From Amoebidium appalachense (Eukaryota; Ichthyosporea): 64,000 bases of DNA. The notes under the pieces are model-generated. The model had not been told where the DNA came from. It ran no database searches and saw only the letters and a program-made list of their open reading frames with translations. Of the stretch, positions 55,161 to 64,000 are shown piece after piece. The stretch's first letter is position 1. Every line of letters begins with the position of its first letter. The stretch lies in assembly GCA_963693365.1 (NCBI GenBank), contig CAVNZM010000016.1:2976001-3040000 (forward strand), given 5' to 3'. The translations under genes were made by a program, and so were the position numbers.

Positions 55161-57380
55161 GTATGACCTCGTGTGTGTTTCAGTGTGAATGCCTCAATAC
55201 AAGAGGGTGCATTGGCCCCGTGACCCCCTCCCCCCCCCCCCCCCCCCTCTCCCCCCGTCTCCCCCCCCCCCCCCCCCACAATATAAAAAAGAACCCAAAA
55301 GACCACCACCTCGCTTCCTCTCTGCAATCAAACACACGTGTGTGTGTGCTATACACATATGTGCTGATGGTGTACGTGTGTGGATGGGCATGCCATGCAA
55401 TGTGTGTGTATGTGTGAGAATGTGATGCTTGGGTCTGCATCTATTTGTGTGCTGCAGTGGTGACTGGTGGTGTTGTAACAATGCCGGAAGGAGGAAAAGG
55501 CCCTATGTGTACGGTGTGTGCTTGGGGAAAGATATGCCTCTGGTTGCTGTCAGTTAAGGTCTCTTAAATGACACAATGTTTTGCTGTCTAGTCGTCTATC
55601 AAAATCAAACCAGAAAAACTGCAGCCTTGACTGCAGCACCACCAATGAGCACTAACTAGAGCAGCAGCCTCATGCTATGTGGCCACACCCGTGCCACTCG
55701 TGTGCTTGATCGATGTGCACATCTGGGCCGTCACCACTAGATTGTGCACCCCACCAGCCACAGGGTTGCTGCCCGAGTCCGACACCGCCGGGCATCTGGC
55801 CCACACGTATGGGGAAAGGGTAGGGCACCCACCAGCATGCAAAGCAAGCAGCAGGCATTGCAGGGCACCCACCAGAATGGCCGGCCCACCGGCTGGTCCC
55901 TCGTGCTGCTCGTCTGCTGGGCGCTGGCCCTCAGTGTCGGGCTCAAGGACAACCTCCCGGGCAGACCTCCTGTGTGCACATGCAAAGATGGTCAGTGTGG
56001 CCTGCCTTGATTTTTGTGGTATTGGATACAGACGATATGATAATGAGACTGCTACGACGACTCATGGCTCAACCAGGGCCATAACAGCTGTCCATCCACA
56101 CATGCATAGCATGAGCCTTTAGTGGCAAGCACCGGCTCTGCTAGCATTTTTAAACTATCTTGAGTGGCTTCAGTTTGGATGTAGAAAATAATCCTTTCGA
56201 AATCCTGGTCTAGGCTGTATAGTGCATCCAAAGCACTATCATGATCAACACTCAAGACAATGCATAGAACAGTGCAGTAATTTAAAAACAGCAATGCCTG
56301 CAAGCTGCGCACGTGCCTGCTTATCGTTAACTTTCTGGTTCGAGTGCTGCTGAAAAGACAGAGGGATAATGTGCACTGTGAAGGATTGGCACACCGAATA
56401 ACAGTGGCAGAAGTGCCCAGCAAATACGAATTCACAAGGGGTTTGCGTTTGGCGAGCTGGAGGGCAGCACACATCAACGGTTAAATTACTTGTGCGGTTT
56501 TTGGGTATTTCTCCACACTTACTCCTCCATTTCTGCCGGTTGGTTTTTAGCCATCGATGCCTGGACTATGCTGGCGGGGTTTTAAGACTGAGCCGGCTTT
56601 CTCACGCGTCAAATATTCACCCACTAGTAGTAATCAGAACTGCGCTCTCCACATAATAAAAAGCACTTGAAATGAAAAGTCAGCTCATAATAAGATGATA
56701 TTAGCAGGGTGTGTCTGTTGCTGATCTGTGCTCATGTATAGTGATATTGATAGGCGTAGCGGTGTGGGTTAGATATTATACAAGCCGGAGAGACCTACAC
56801 GGGCACAGCACGTGTGCGCCTGTGTCATGTGTGCCTGCCTGTGTGTGTTAAATAGTCTGGACCAGTGCATGTGTCTTGCTCTGTGCCGTGCCCACTGCAC
56901 ATGCCTCTGTGCTGGCCTTCTGCCCCATGCAGCCTTTGCGCCGTGGCTGCCGCCCACATAGTCCATACGCCATAGGCCATGCCGGCCCCAGGCCATACCA
57001 TGGCGACATCGTGCAGAAACCAGACCTCGAGCCACACCCGTTGATCATCAACCGGTGCCGCAACCAGGGTGGGGCTAGTGGGGCTGCTACCCAACGGCTC
57101 GGTGCTTCTAATAACTACATATGGCTAAGTTGTGTCTTGTTGTATTGGCCATCGTAATGATCGAATATGATTCGATCGGAACGCATCATACGTAATCTTG
57201 AGGTTTGTAGGCCTGGCGCCGGCCATCTACAGTAGAGCCGCCCGCACACTCGCGAATTCGCGGGGGCGGCGGCAGCATATACTACTAGGCAGCGGCACGC
57301 CCTGCCGGGCTTTGCCTCACTCATGGAGAAGCGGAGGCGGGGGGCTTGAGTGGAAAAGGGTTGAGTGCGAGTCTATGAGA
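54741..57380. other. Spacer, no confirmed gene
   Basis: Contains (GT)n at 55126-55158 and a C/T block at 55222-55277. A stretch at 55978-55880 (-) reads EVVLEPDTEGQRPADEQ with possible splice borders and could be an upstream exon of the coiled-coil gene. I could not join it in phase with confidence. Confidence 0.35.
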
Positions 57381-57392
57381 GGGAGGAGGAGC

Positions 57393-57412
57393 ATGCCCCC
57401 CCCCCCCTTCTT

Positions 57413-57443
<31 letters not shown>

Positions 57444-57614
57444 GGGGACGTGCCACACACACACACATACACGCACACACACACACACACACACACTGTA
57501 CACCGTGACACACACACCGTGCCGCGGCACACACACGTGCACACACACACACGCACACACACACACACACGCACACACGGTCACACACACAGTGTCACAG
57601 TCACACACACACAG

Positions 57615-57656
<42 letters not shown>

Positions 57657-57660
57657 TGTC
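57393..57660. repeat. C, T and G runs followed by (CA)n-rich tract
   Basis: C14 or so, T12, G26, then CA repeats interrupted by CG, GTG and GT words to about 57652. Confidence 0.95.
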
Positions 57661-57668
57661 ATGCTCAA

Positions 57669-57985
57669 ACCAATAGTTCTGCCCCGTTCCAACGCACTCA
57701 CTCACCGGAGGCGGCCGCGAGGGCCGGCTGGAACTGCAACTACAGATTTTTGCCAGCTGGCTTCTTCCAGAAGCATCCAGAATCATGCGGTATTCCAGAA
57801 TCAATTCTCAGTCTGCCAGACAGACTGAGACAGTGGCCCAAGCCGCGCGCACACACACACAACGTGCGCGCGCAAGTACACGAAACACGATCTCCATATT
57901 AGGCTAACATCAATCATACAACCCATATTAGGCTAATATGCCTTCACCAATAGTTCTGCCCCGTTCCAACGCACTCACTCACTCA
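57669..57985. repeat. Direct repeat CCAATAGTTCTGCCCC...CACTCACTCAC
   Basis: A 37-bp segment beginning CCAATAGTTCTGCCCCG occurs at 57669-57706 and again at 57947-57985. A TTAGGCTAA duplication (57899 and 57928) lies between them. Confidence 0.85.
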
Positions 57986-57994
57986 CTCACTCAC

Positions 57995-58020
57995 CAAGGC
58001 CTCCTAAATAGGAGGCCTTG
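57995..58020. repeat. 11-bp perfect palindrome with 4-base loop
   Basis: CAAGGCCTCCT (57995-58005), AAAT, AGGAGGCCTTG (58010-58020), flanked on both sides by CACTCACTCAC. Confidence 0.95.
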
Positions 58021-58198
58021 TCACTCACTCACGGAATTCGCGGCTTGCCGGACTCCAATACTGAGATGTTGAAGCTTCGCTGCCTCCGCTTCTCCATGAT
58101 GCAGCACAAGCATGTGCCGCTGTATGTGCCACGCCGATGGTGGGCCTGAAACCATACTGTCAATACTATGGTGTTTGAAAGGTACACGTAAATTGCCC

Positions 58199-58357
58199 TA
58201 TGTACACACCTTGAACTTGCACACTGGCCTTTGTACACACCTTGAACTTGCACACTGGCCTTTGTACACACCTTGAACTTGTACATCGGCCTTTGGACAC
58301 ACACATCCACACACACATAGGCCTTTGGACGCATACTTGCACGCACACATCGGCCCA
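58199..58357. repeat. About 31-bp tandem repeat
   Basis: Units of TGTACACACCTTGAACTTGC plus ACACTGGCCTT, two near-identical and three progressively diverged. Confidence 0.9.
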
Positions 58358-58407
58358 ATTGGACACACACACACACACGCACACAGCCACAAGCACCCAC
58401 AAACAAA

Positions 58408-58534
<127 letters not shown>

Positions 58535-58740
58535 TGGTCTATGGACACAACGTGCACACACATCAGCATTGCACACACTTTTCAGAAAGGATTTCACTGA
58601 GCAAGTTTTCCACACCATTCACTTATGACAAAGCACTTTTTTACACACTGAGCACCCACAACATGAGCATCTGTTCGCAATAGCGAGCCGTTAACGCGTT
58701 CCTTCTGAACACAAGTGAGCTGGCCAAGCAGATTACACAG

Positions 58741-58936
58741 GGCAGTGCCCGTGCATGCCATACGGTAGACGCGCGACTGTTGGCCGTGCACATGCACACG
58801 CAGGGCAGTGCCCGTGCATGTGTACACATGCCATACGGTAGACGCAACTGTTGGCCGTGCACATGCACACACAGGGCAGTGCCCGTGCATGCTATACGGT
58901 TGACGCAACTCTTGGCTGTGCACATACACACACAGG
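58741..58936. repeat. 62-72-bp tandem repeat
   Basis: Three units starting GGCAGTGCCCGTGCATG at 58741, 58803 and 58875. The second has a 10-bp insertion. Confidence 0.9.
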
Positions 58937-60635
58937 ACCCGGGCATACGTGCGAGCCCACTAGCATGTTTTTATCCTGCACATACCGTGTTTGAAAAGTG
59001 CACACAATAGCATTCTATATCGTGTTCATGATACCCGATTGCAAGCACACCAGCCTTCAAATGATGTGCACATACTCGGACACGGCCCCACACTCAACTT
59101 AGCGCCTCCATCATAGATGTCGCATCACTGGAGTGACAGACGCCTATAGCCTTTATGTAACTCACACATCATTGGAAGAGCGCCTGCGCACACTAGCACT
59201 AATGAGCTAAAAAAATACTGTATACCGGAAAACAGCAAGAACACACAAGCTAGCGCTGGCACAAGCACATGCACACGTACGCCTACAAAGGTAAGAGTTC
59301 CACCCAGCACTCATGGTATGCGTATTATCCGATAAGCTAACCCCGCCCTAGGCCTGGCTAGGGTGGTACGTACAGGTGGGCAGCTGCTGAACACCTCAGT
59401 AACAAGCGTCAGGCGCACTGGTACATCGCTGTCCCAAACAGAAACTCAACTCAGCTCTAGTCACTTTGAGTGACTGTCTCCCTGCGGCCCGGCTCAACAT
59501 ACCTTGTATGTTGCCGCCGCGTAGTAGGGCCCGGCCACTTACGTAAGCCAGCGGGTACAAAGCCTTGAAGACTAGCTCAGCTCTTGGTATTTGCACACGA
59601 GCGCATGGTTCAAGCACACACCACACTACAGCCAGACACACACGACACTGCAAGCAGCCCCGTCCACGCACACCTGCCGTGGCAAAACACAAATACACAT
59701 GCGCCCACACCCATGCACTGTGGAACACCGTAGCGGTTGCACCGTAAGAGTTGCACACGTGCAAACTGCAGCAGCTGGGGGACAAGCTTCCATGTGTGCA
59801 TACTTCACCACAGGTGGGCAGCTGCAAGCACATACCCAGCACAACTGTGGGCACAAGCACAGACACACATGCTCGTGCAAGAACTGTGGCATGGGTATGA
59901 TATGTGAATGATATGCACAGCAGCATAACAGTGACTATTAAGAGGATGCACGTCACATCTTGCTCCATGCACTCGCCGGCGTACACAAACACATGTGCGT
60001 GCTTTCGTGAACATACGTGTATACCTGGAAAAAAAATCTCCTTTGCTCTCACCCATGAAGACACATACACATGTGCGTGCTTTCGTGAACATACGTGTAT
60101 ACCCGAACAGTCCACGTGCAGAAAATACTTCAAGAAGTCACAACCTGGGGAATCATGGATACTGCTGATTCTGCTGCACCTGCCGTGCCCTGTCGTATGT
60201 GTAGTCCACAGGCAGGATGTGACCTACCCTGCAAACCTGTGCAGTAGCTCACTACTGCCAAACCCAAACCCTGGAGCCGCCCTGCACAATTACACATTCG
60301 AGGCCGCACCACACTCAAGCCCACCCGGCAAAGCCAGAGACCAACTCCCTGGCAAGACCACAGGCAGGCAGGCACAGCCACCCGGTGTGTGCCTGCCAGT
60401 GCCTGTGTCCACACACATCGAGTGCCCGGCAGGCCACCACCAACAGCACTTATGGCACTGAAACCACCCACTATCTGTAACCATTCACGCCCTGTGCCCA
60501 GGTGGGTCACAGTGCTTTTATTGCGCGCACCAGTGCGCACACGGCTTTATAGGAGGGAGGACAAGGTCGGTGTGCCTGCAGTCATTCATTCATTCGGGTC
60601 TGCACATTCATTCCATACGCTACCCTACAGCCACA
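58937..60635. other. Spacer, no confirmed gene
   Basis: Includes a 36-bp duplication (CACATGTGCGTGCTTTCGTG... at 59991 and 60069). Frames such as 60133-59396 (-) are Cys/Val-rich products of TGTG-rich DNA. Confidence 0.4.
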
Positions 60636-61829
60636 CTATTGCTGCTTCTGCCCCACGTGCACGACCACGGCACATATGTCGTCAAGCTTGCCGCCTATTA
60701 CGCGGTAGCCGTGTGCTTGCGCACTCTTTGCAAATGGCGACAGGCGTGCTTTGTCCGCAGCCAGCTGGGCTGCCCTGTCCACCAGCTGGCTGGCCGCTGC
60801 CTGCACATCAAACTCGGCGTCTTTGGGCTTTAGTTCTGCTTCGATGTCGCTGTCATACATATTGTCAAATAGCCCGTCCGTGCCCACAAGTAGCACGTCC
60901 CCTTCCTCCACTACAAACCGCACGTTGTCAGCATCCCGCGGGTGGTCAACTATTGCGCCGTGGCGCATATGGGGGGGGATGACGGCCAGCTGGTAGGGTG
61001 CGTTGAAGAAGTGCTGCTGCTCCTTGGTGTGGTAAACCACCCGGCCGGCCCTTAGCAGCAGCAGCCCCGAGTCGCCCAGGTTGCTGCAGTGCACGACCCC
61101 CGTGGCCTTGTCGACCATGGCCACGCAGGCCGTGCTGCTGCCGGCCACCACGCGGCCCTCTGCCAGCACGTGCTCGTAGGCCTTGGCCAGCAGCTCGTTG
61201 GGCAGCTGACCCTTGGGGCCGCTCAGCGCCAGCTCCCTTGCCTTCGTCATCAGCGCCCACGCAAACTCCGCAGGGTCCACGCCCAGCTCCTGCCACCCTC
61301 CCACCCCGTCGGCCACGCCCACGTACACGTGCGTGGCCGTCTCGGCCACAAAGTAGGCGTCCTCACCGCAGTCTGTGTGTGCGGGCACGACCGATTGTGC
61401 TGCCGGGGCCACCTTCACCGGCCGTGCGTGCCGTGGCTTGCTCTTGCAGGAGGACGCGCAGCGGCACAGAAACCCCTTCGGTACTTCCACAGCCACAGGT
61501 TCCTAAGGTAGCCCGTTAGCAACAATATAAAAAAAATCCCCTCCCCCCCCCCCCCCCCCCCCCCCTCCCTCCCCTCCCCCCCAAACCCTTCTAATTCTCG
61601 TGCAGCTACCCACCTCGTGCAAGTTGCTTCGCGGGCCCCAGGCCCTGTCGCACAGCGCCTGGCGCGGTGCAAACTGCAGGGCCAGCAGCGTGCACTGCGC
61701 CAGCACAGTCGCAAACAGCCATGGCGACCCCCCGCCGGCCCTCTGCCGCTGCTGCTGCGTGTGCACCAACCGCAGGCCCTGCCGCAGCGCGCGCATCCGG
61801 CCCAGTTTGCTGGCTGCAACACCCAGCAT
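60636..61829 (-). CDS. PTC7: PTC7-type PP2C protein phosphatase (mitochondrial)
   Basis: A Mg/Mn-dependent Ser/Thr phosphatase of the Ptc7/PPTC7 group, which in yeast and animals acts in mitochondria on coenzyme Q and metabolic proteins. Two exons, 61829-61614 and 61502-60636, in phase 0, give 360 aa. The N-terminus is Arg-rich without acids (MLGVAASKLGRMRALRQGLR) and precedes a hydrophobic stretch (WLFATVLAQCTLLALQF), fitting a targeting peptide plus membrane anchor. PP2C motifs in order: GEDAYFV, VADGVGGW, SSTACVAM, NLGDSGLLLL, LLVGTDGLFDN and the metal-binding LDDICAVVV. The intron has branch site TTGCTAAC and acceptor TTAG. It diverges from the TYR1-like gene 1.5 kb away. Confidence 0.92.
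61503..61613. repeat. G/C run inside the PTC7 intron
   Basis: More than 20 C on the plus strand within the 111-bp intron, i.e. a G run on the sense strand. Confidence 0.9.
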
Positions 61830-63359
61830 GGTAACTCTGTGTGGAGGAAAATGGTAGAGAGAGCCGCAGCACGGTATTTAAAGGAGGAAGAAAGAAGGAC
61901 AAAACTACCGGCTAAAAGCAGTGGGAATGGCCTGGCAATCAAACGGGGAAATCTACTAGGTTATTTTAAAATATGAGAAAATGGGGGGTTTGATAGTCAA
62001 AACCCCCCCAAAAATGGATAATTGAAAGCCTCTTTCCGTTGTTCCTTAAGATGCTTGCGGCTCCCGGACCCGCGTGACCGGCCCAGGCCTGTTCGATTTC
62101 ACCGAATCGGACCGGCCGGAGCCTCGGGGCATCAGTCGCACTGTCACAGCCGAGGTGGATGGATATTGTATTATGTGAACCATTTAGCTAACAACCAAAG
62201 CCTCTTTTACTAGTTATTAATAGTTATATCTTATATTTGGGATGCCCACAATTATTTTTGAGGTCTATTTGGTAGGTCCGTGCATTTGCAAGGCCAACAA
62301 AAGCCCCACAGTCCGCAAGTCTCACGGGTCAATTTTATTGATTGACTCGGCTCGTTAAAGATGGCGGCACACTAGCCAATTAAATAGCGCGTTGTACGTG
62401 CAAGTTTAGTTGAGTAGACTTCATTGACTGACCCCCCAAAAATACAAGCTTTCTAAACTTAAGTTGGATACATCCGATACAATTATTATTAAGTTATCTT
62501 AGATTTCAACAGGATCATTACAGTCTAATTTAACTAACAAATGCAAAATAGAAAAACAGTTATTTACTTGAAAACGTGCAAGATTTATAAAGGAAGTTCG
62601 GAGGAACTGCCTAAAGTCTGAAAATTTTCAGATTCTTCCATTCAAAGCCCCCAGCCATCTAGGTGTAGGGGAACAAGTGGCTCACGGCTATCTGCTTTTT
62701 TTTTAGACCGTCCCGCGCACATTAGCACCAGTTGTAGATGGCCGTGCACCTGGGGTCACTTCGAAGCTTCAGTCAGGTCTGTGTCGGTCAATTGAGAGTC
62801 AGAGCTTGCTTGTAGACTTTTTTTTGTAGACTTCTCCTGTTGTGTAGCACTATTTGCGTTTTCAGCGGATTTAAATGTACAATATTTGAGGAAACGGTGG
62901 TGGTTTTCAACCCGTTTCACAGCCTGGTAGCTTGCGGCACCTCTCGGTTAGTATCGCCACGGTATTGCTATTCGCTTTCCCGCTCACCTAAAGCGGGGTT
63001 CATCTGCCCCACACTAATATTATTATTATATGTGAAAACACGGTAGGCCTTTTAGTGGTCTGCTAGCTACCACCACCAAGACTCGGTTAATTGTTTAAAT
63101 AGAGCACAGGTATAATAGGTACGCTGTGGCTGTGCCAGAGAGGTTCTCGGGGTACCCTCGAGCCAAGAAGCTCTTCACACACACCAACACTGTCGGGCTA
63201 GTGGACAGGTGGTTGTGAGACTGGGGTGGCCTGAGTAGGCGCTGAGCGGTAGCCACTCACGTGCACTGCATGCTTGGCGGGGCTGTACTTTGCTCACTGC
63301 GACGCCGACCCGGTGTTTTGGCGTGCTGGGGCGTGCGGGCCCCTAGGCTACACGGCATC
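61830..63359. promoter_or_regulatory. Divergent intergenic region of PTC7 and the TYR1-like gene
   Basis: 1.5 kb, AT-richer than its surroundings. An imperfect inverted repeat GACCGGCC / GGACCGGCC lies at 62078-62117. I recognise no gene or clear core promoter. The T runs at 62696-62704 and 62818-62825 are the only other notable features. Confidence 0.4.
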
Positions 63360-63946
63360 ATGGATCTGTCTGTGGGCATCATAGGCCTGGGCGACATGGG
63401 CAGCCTCTACGCCAGCTGCTTTGCAAAGGCCGGGCTCAGGTCAGACTGGGTGGGTGAAGGGGGCACCCCTCTTGGCCGTGCGCTGACGCTGGCTGCAGGG
63501 TGCGTGCCTGCGACCGGCCAGAGGCCTTCGAGGCTATGAAGCTGCGACACAAGGGTAGGCACCAGGGGGCGCAGGGGGCGGGGGGAGGGGGAGACAGGGG
63601 CAGGCGACTGAGAGGGGGCGGACAGATGCTAGGTTTGAGGTGGTGCGGGACGGGTTTGCGGTGGTACGGCTGAGCGACCTGGTGCTGTTCTCCGTGGAGA
63701 CGGAAAACATTGATGCCGTGGTGGCCAAGTATGGCCCAGGTGCGTAGAGGAGAGGGGCGCGAGGTGGAGGAAAGAAGGATGGCTGACCTTGGGGCAGCGG
63801 TCAAACCAGGGGCGGTGGTGGGGGCACAGACGAGTGTGAAGGGGCCCGAGATAGCGGCGTTTGAGAAGCACCTGCCTGAGGATGCACACATCGTCACCTG
63901 CCACTCCCTGCACGGCCCTGCCATCAGCCCAAAGGGCCAGATACTG
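63360..63946 (+). CDS. TYR1: Prephenate dehydrogenase, TYR1-like (5' exons, runs off window)
   Basis: Catalyses oxidative decarboxylation of prephenate to 4-hydroxyphenylpyruvate with NAD(P)+, the committed step to tyrosine. Four exons are visible: 63360-63439, 63499-63554, 63626-63739, 63798-63946, with agreeing phases. The start MDLSVGIIGLGDMGSLYA holds the Rossmann GxGxxG. SDLVLFSVETENI, AVVGAQTSVKGPEI and ITC-type HSLHGPAISPKGQ blocks follow, closest in pattern to fungal TYR1 rather than to plant arogenate dehydrogenases. An in-frame upstream ATG at 63261 would add an Arg-rich 33-residue extension that could be a targeting peptide. The rest lies beyond 64000. Confidence 0.88.
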
Positions 63947-64000
63947 GTGTGTGCTGCTGGTGGGGGGGAAGGGGGAGGGAGGGGGGGGGGGGGGGGGGGG
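63947..64000. repeat. G-rich start of the next TYR1 intron
   Basis: Donor GTGTGT at 63947, then G runs to the end of the window. Confidence 0.85.

Noticed and set aside
62030-62160. Possible structured RNA around inverted GACCGGCC words
   Set aside because: The pairing is short and imperfect and matches no RNA family I recognise.

Overview
This window is nuclear DNA from a eukaryote, probably unicellular or early-branching. It falls into two parts: a nest of broken retrotransposons (about 1-35.4 kb) and a stretch of intron-rich host genes (about 36.7-64 kb). Introns follow GT-AG rules, often with G at +3 (GTGGGT, GTGCGT, GTACGT), and carry a CTAAC-type branch point. Introns and spacers are full of long C or G runs, (TG)n and private minisatellites. 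I cannot name the organism. The gene mix argues against an ordinary fungus (Integrator subunit 9 is present) and against an ordinary plant (the prephenate dehydrogenase is of the fungal TYR1 type).

1-28.7 kb: at least four copies (here E1, C, A and B) plus fragments of one tyrosine-recombinase (DIRS-order) retrotransposon family. Its layout is A1 - gag-like - RT/RNase H - tyrosine recombinase - B1 - A2 - B2. This is the split-direct-repeat organisation known from PAT-like and Ngaro elements. E1(-)/C(+) are back to back and A(+)/B(-) face each other, so the region forms two large inverted repeats. Every copy carries lesions, but B keeps an open recombinase with all expected catalytic residues, and C and A keep long open RT/RNase H frames. 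Between the pairs lie an AT-rich block built on ATTGCCAAT words, remnants of a diverged sister family, and a decayed Ty3/Gypsy element (16.1-19.45 kb). A solo-like LTR of that Gypsy family sits inverted at 28.9-29.4 kb.

29.6-35.4 kb: a small ORF with CCAAT and TATA signals split by a MITE-like element; a complete LTR element on the minus strand (31252-34799) with a 5-bp target duplication, a PBS-like site and a polypurine tract but no recognisable pol; and a decayed tandem array.

36.7-50.1 kb: three exon-intron genes, each assembled with phases that match at every junction. They are an INTS9 homologue (-, 17 exons, 640 aa), a class V PLP aminotransferase of the isopenicillin-N-epimerase-like group (+, 13 exons, 426 aa) and a seven-helix membrane protein (-, 13 exons, 454 aa). 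INTS9 and the aminotransferase diverge from a 526-bp spacer holding a palindromic E2F-like site. The aminotransferase and the seven-helix gene converge with a 14-bp overlap of coding sequence.

50.1-64 kb: mostly low-complexity spacer, with a partial coiled-coil gene (-, 53.4-54.7 kb), a PTC7-type mitochondrial PP2C phosphatase (-, 60.6-61.8 kb) and the first four exons of a TYR1-like prephenate dehydrogenase (+, from 63360, running off the window). I found no rRNA, tRNA or CRISPR array.
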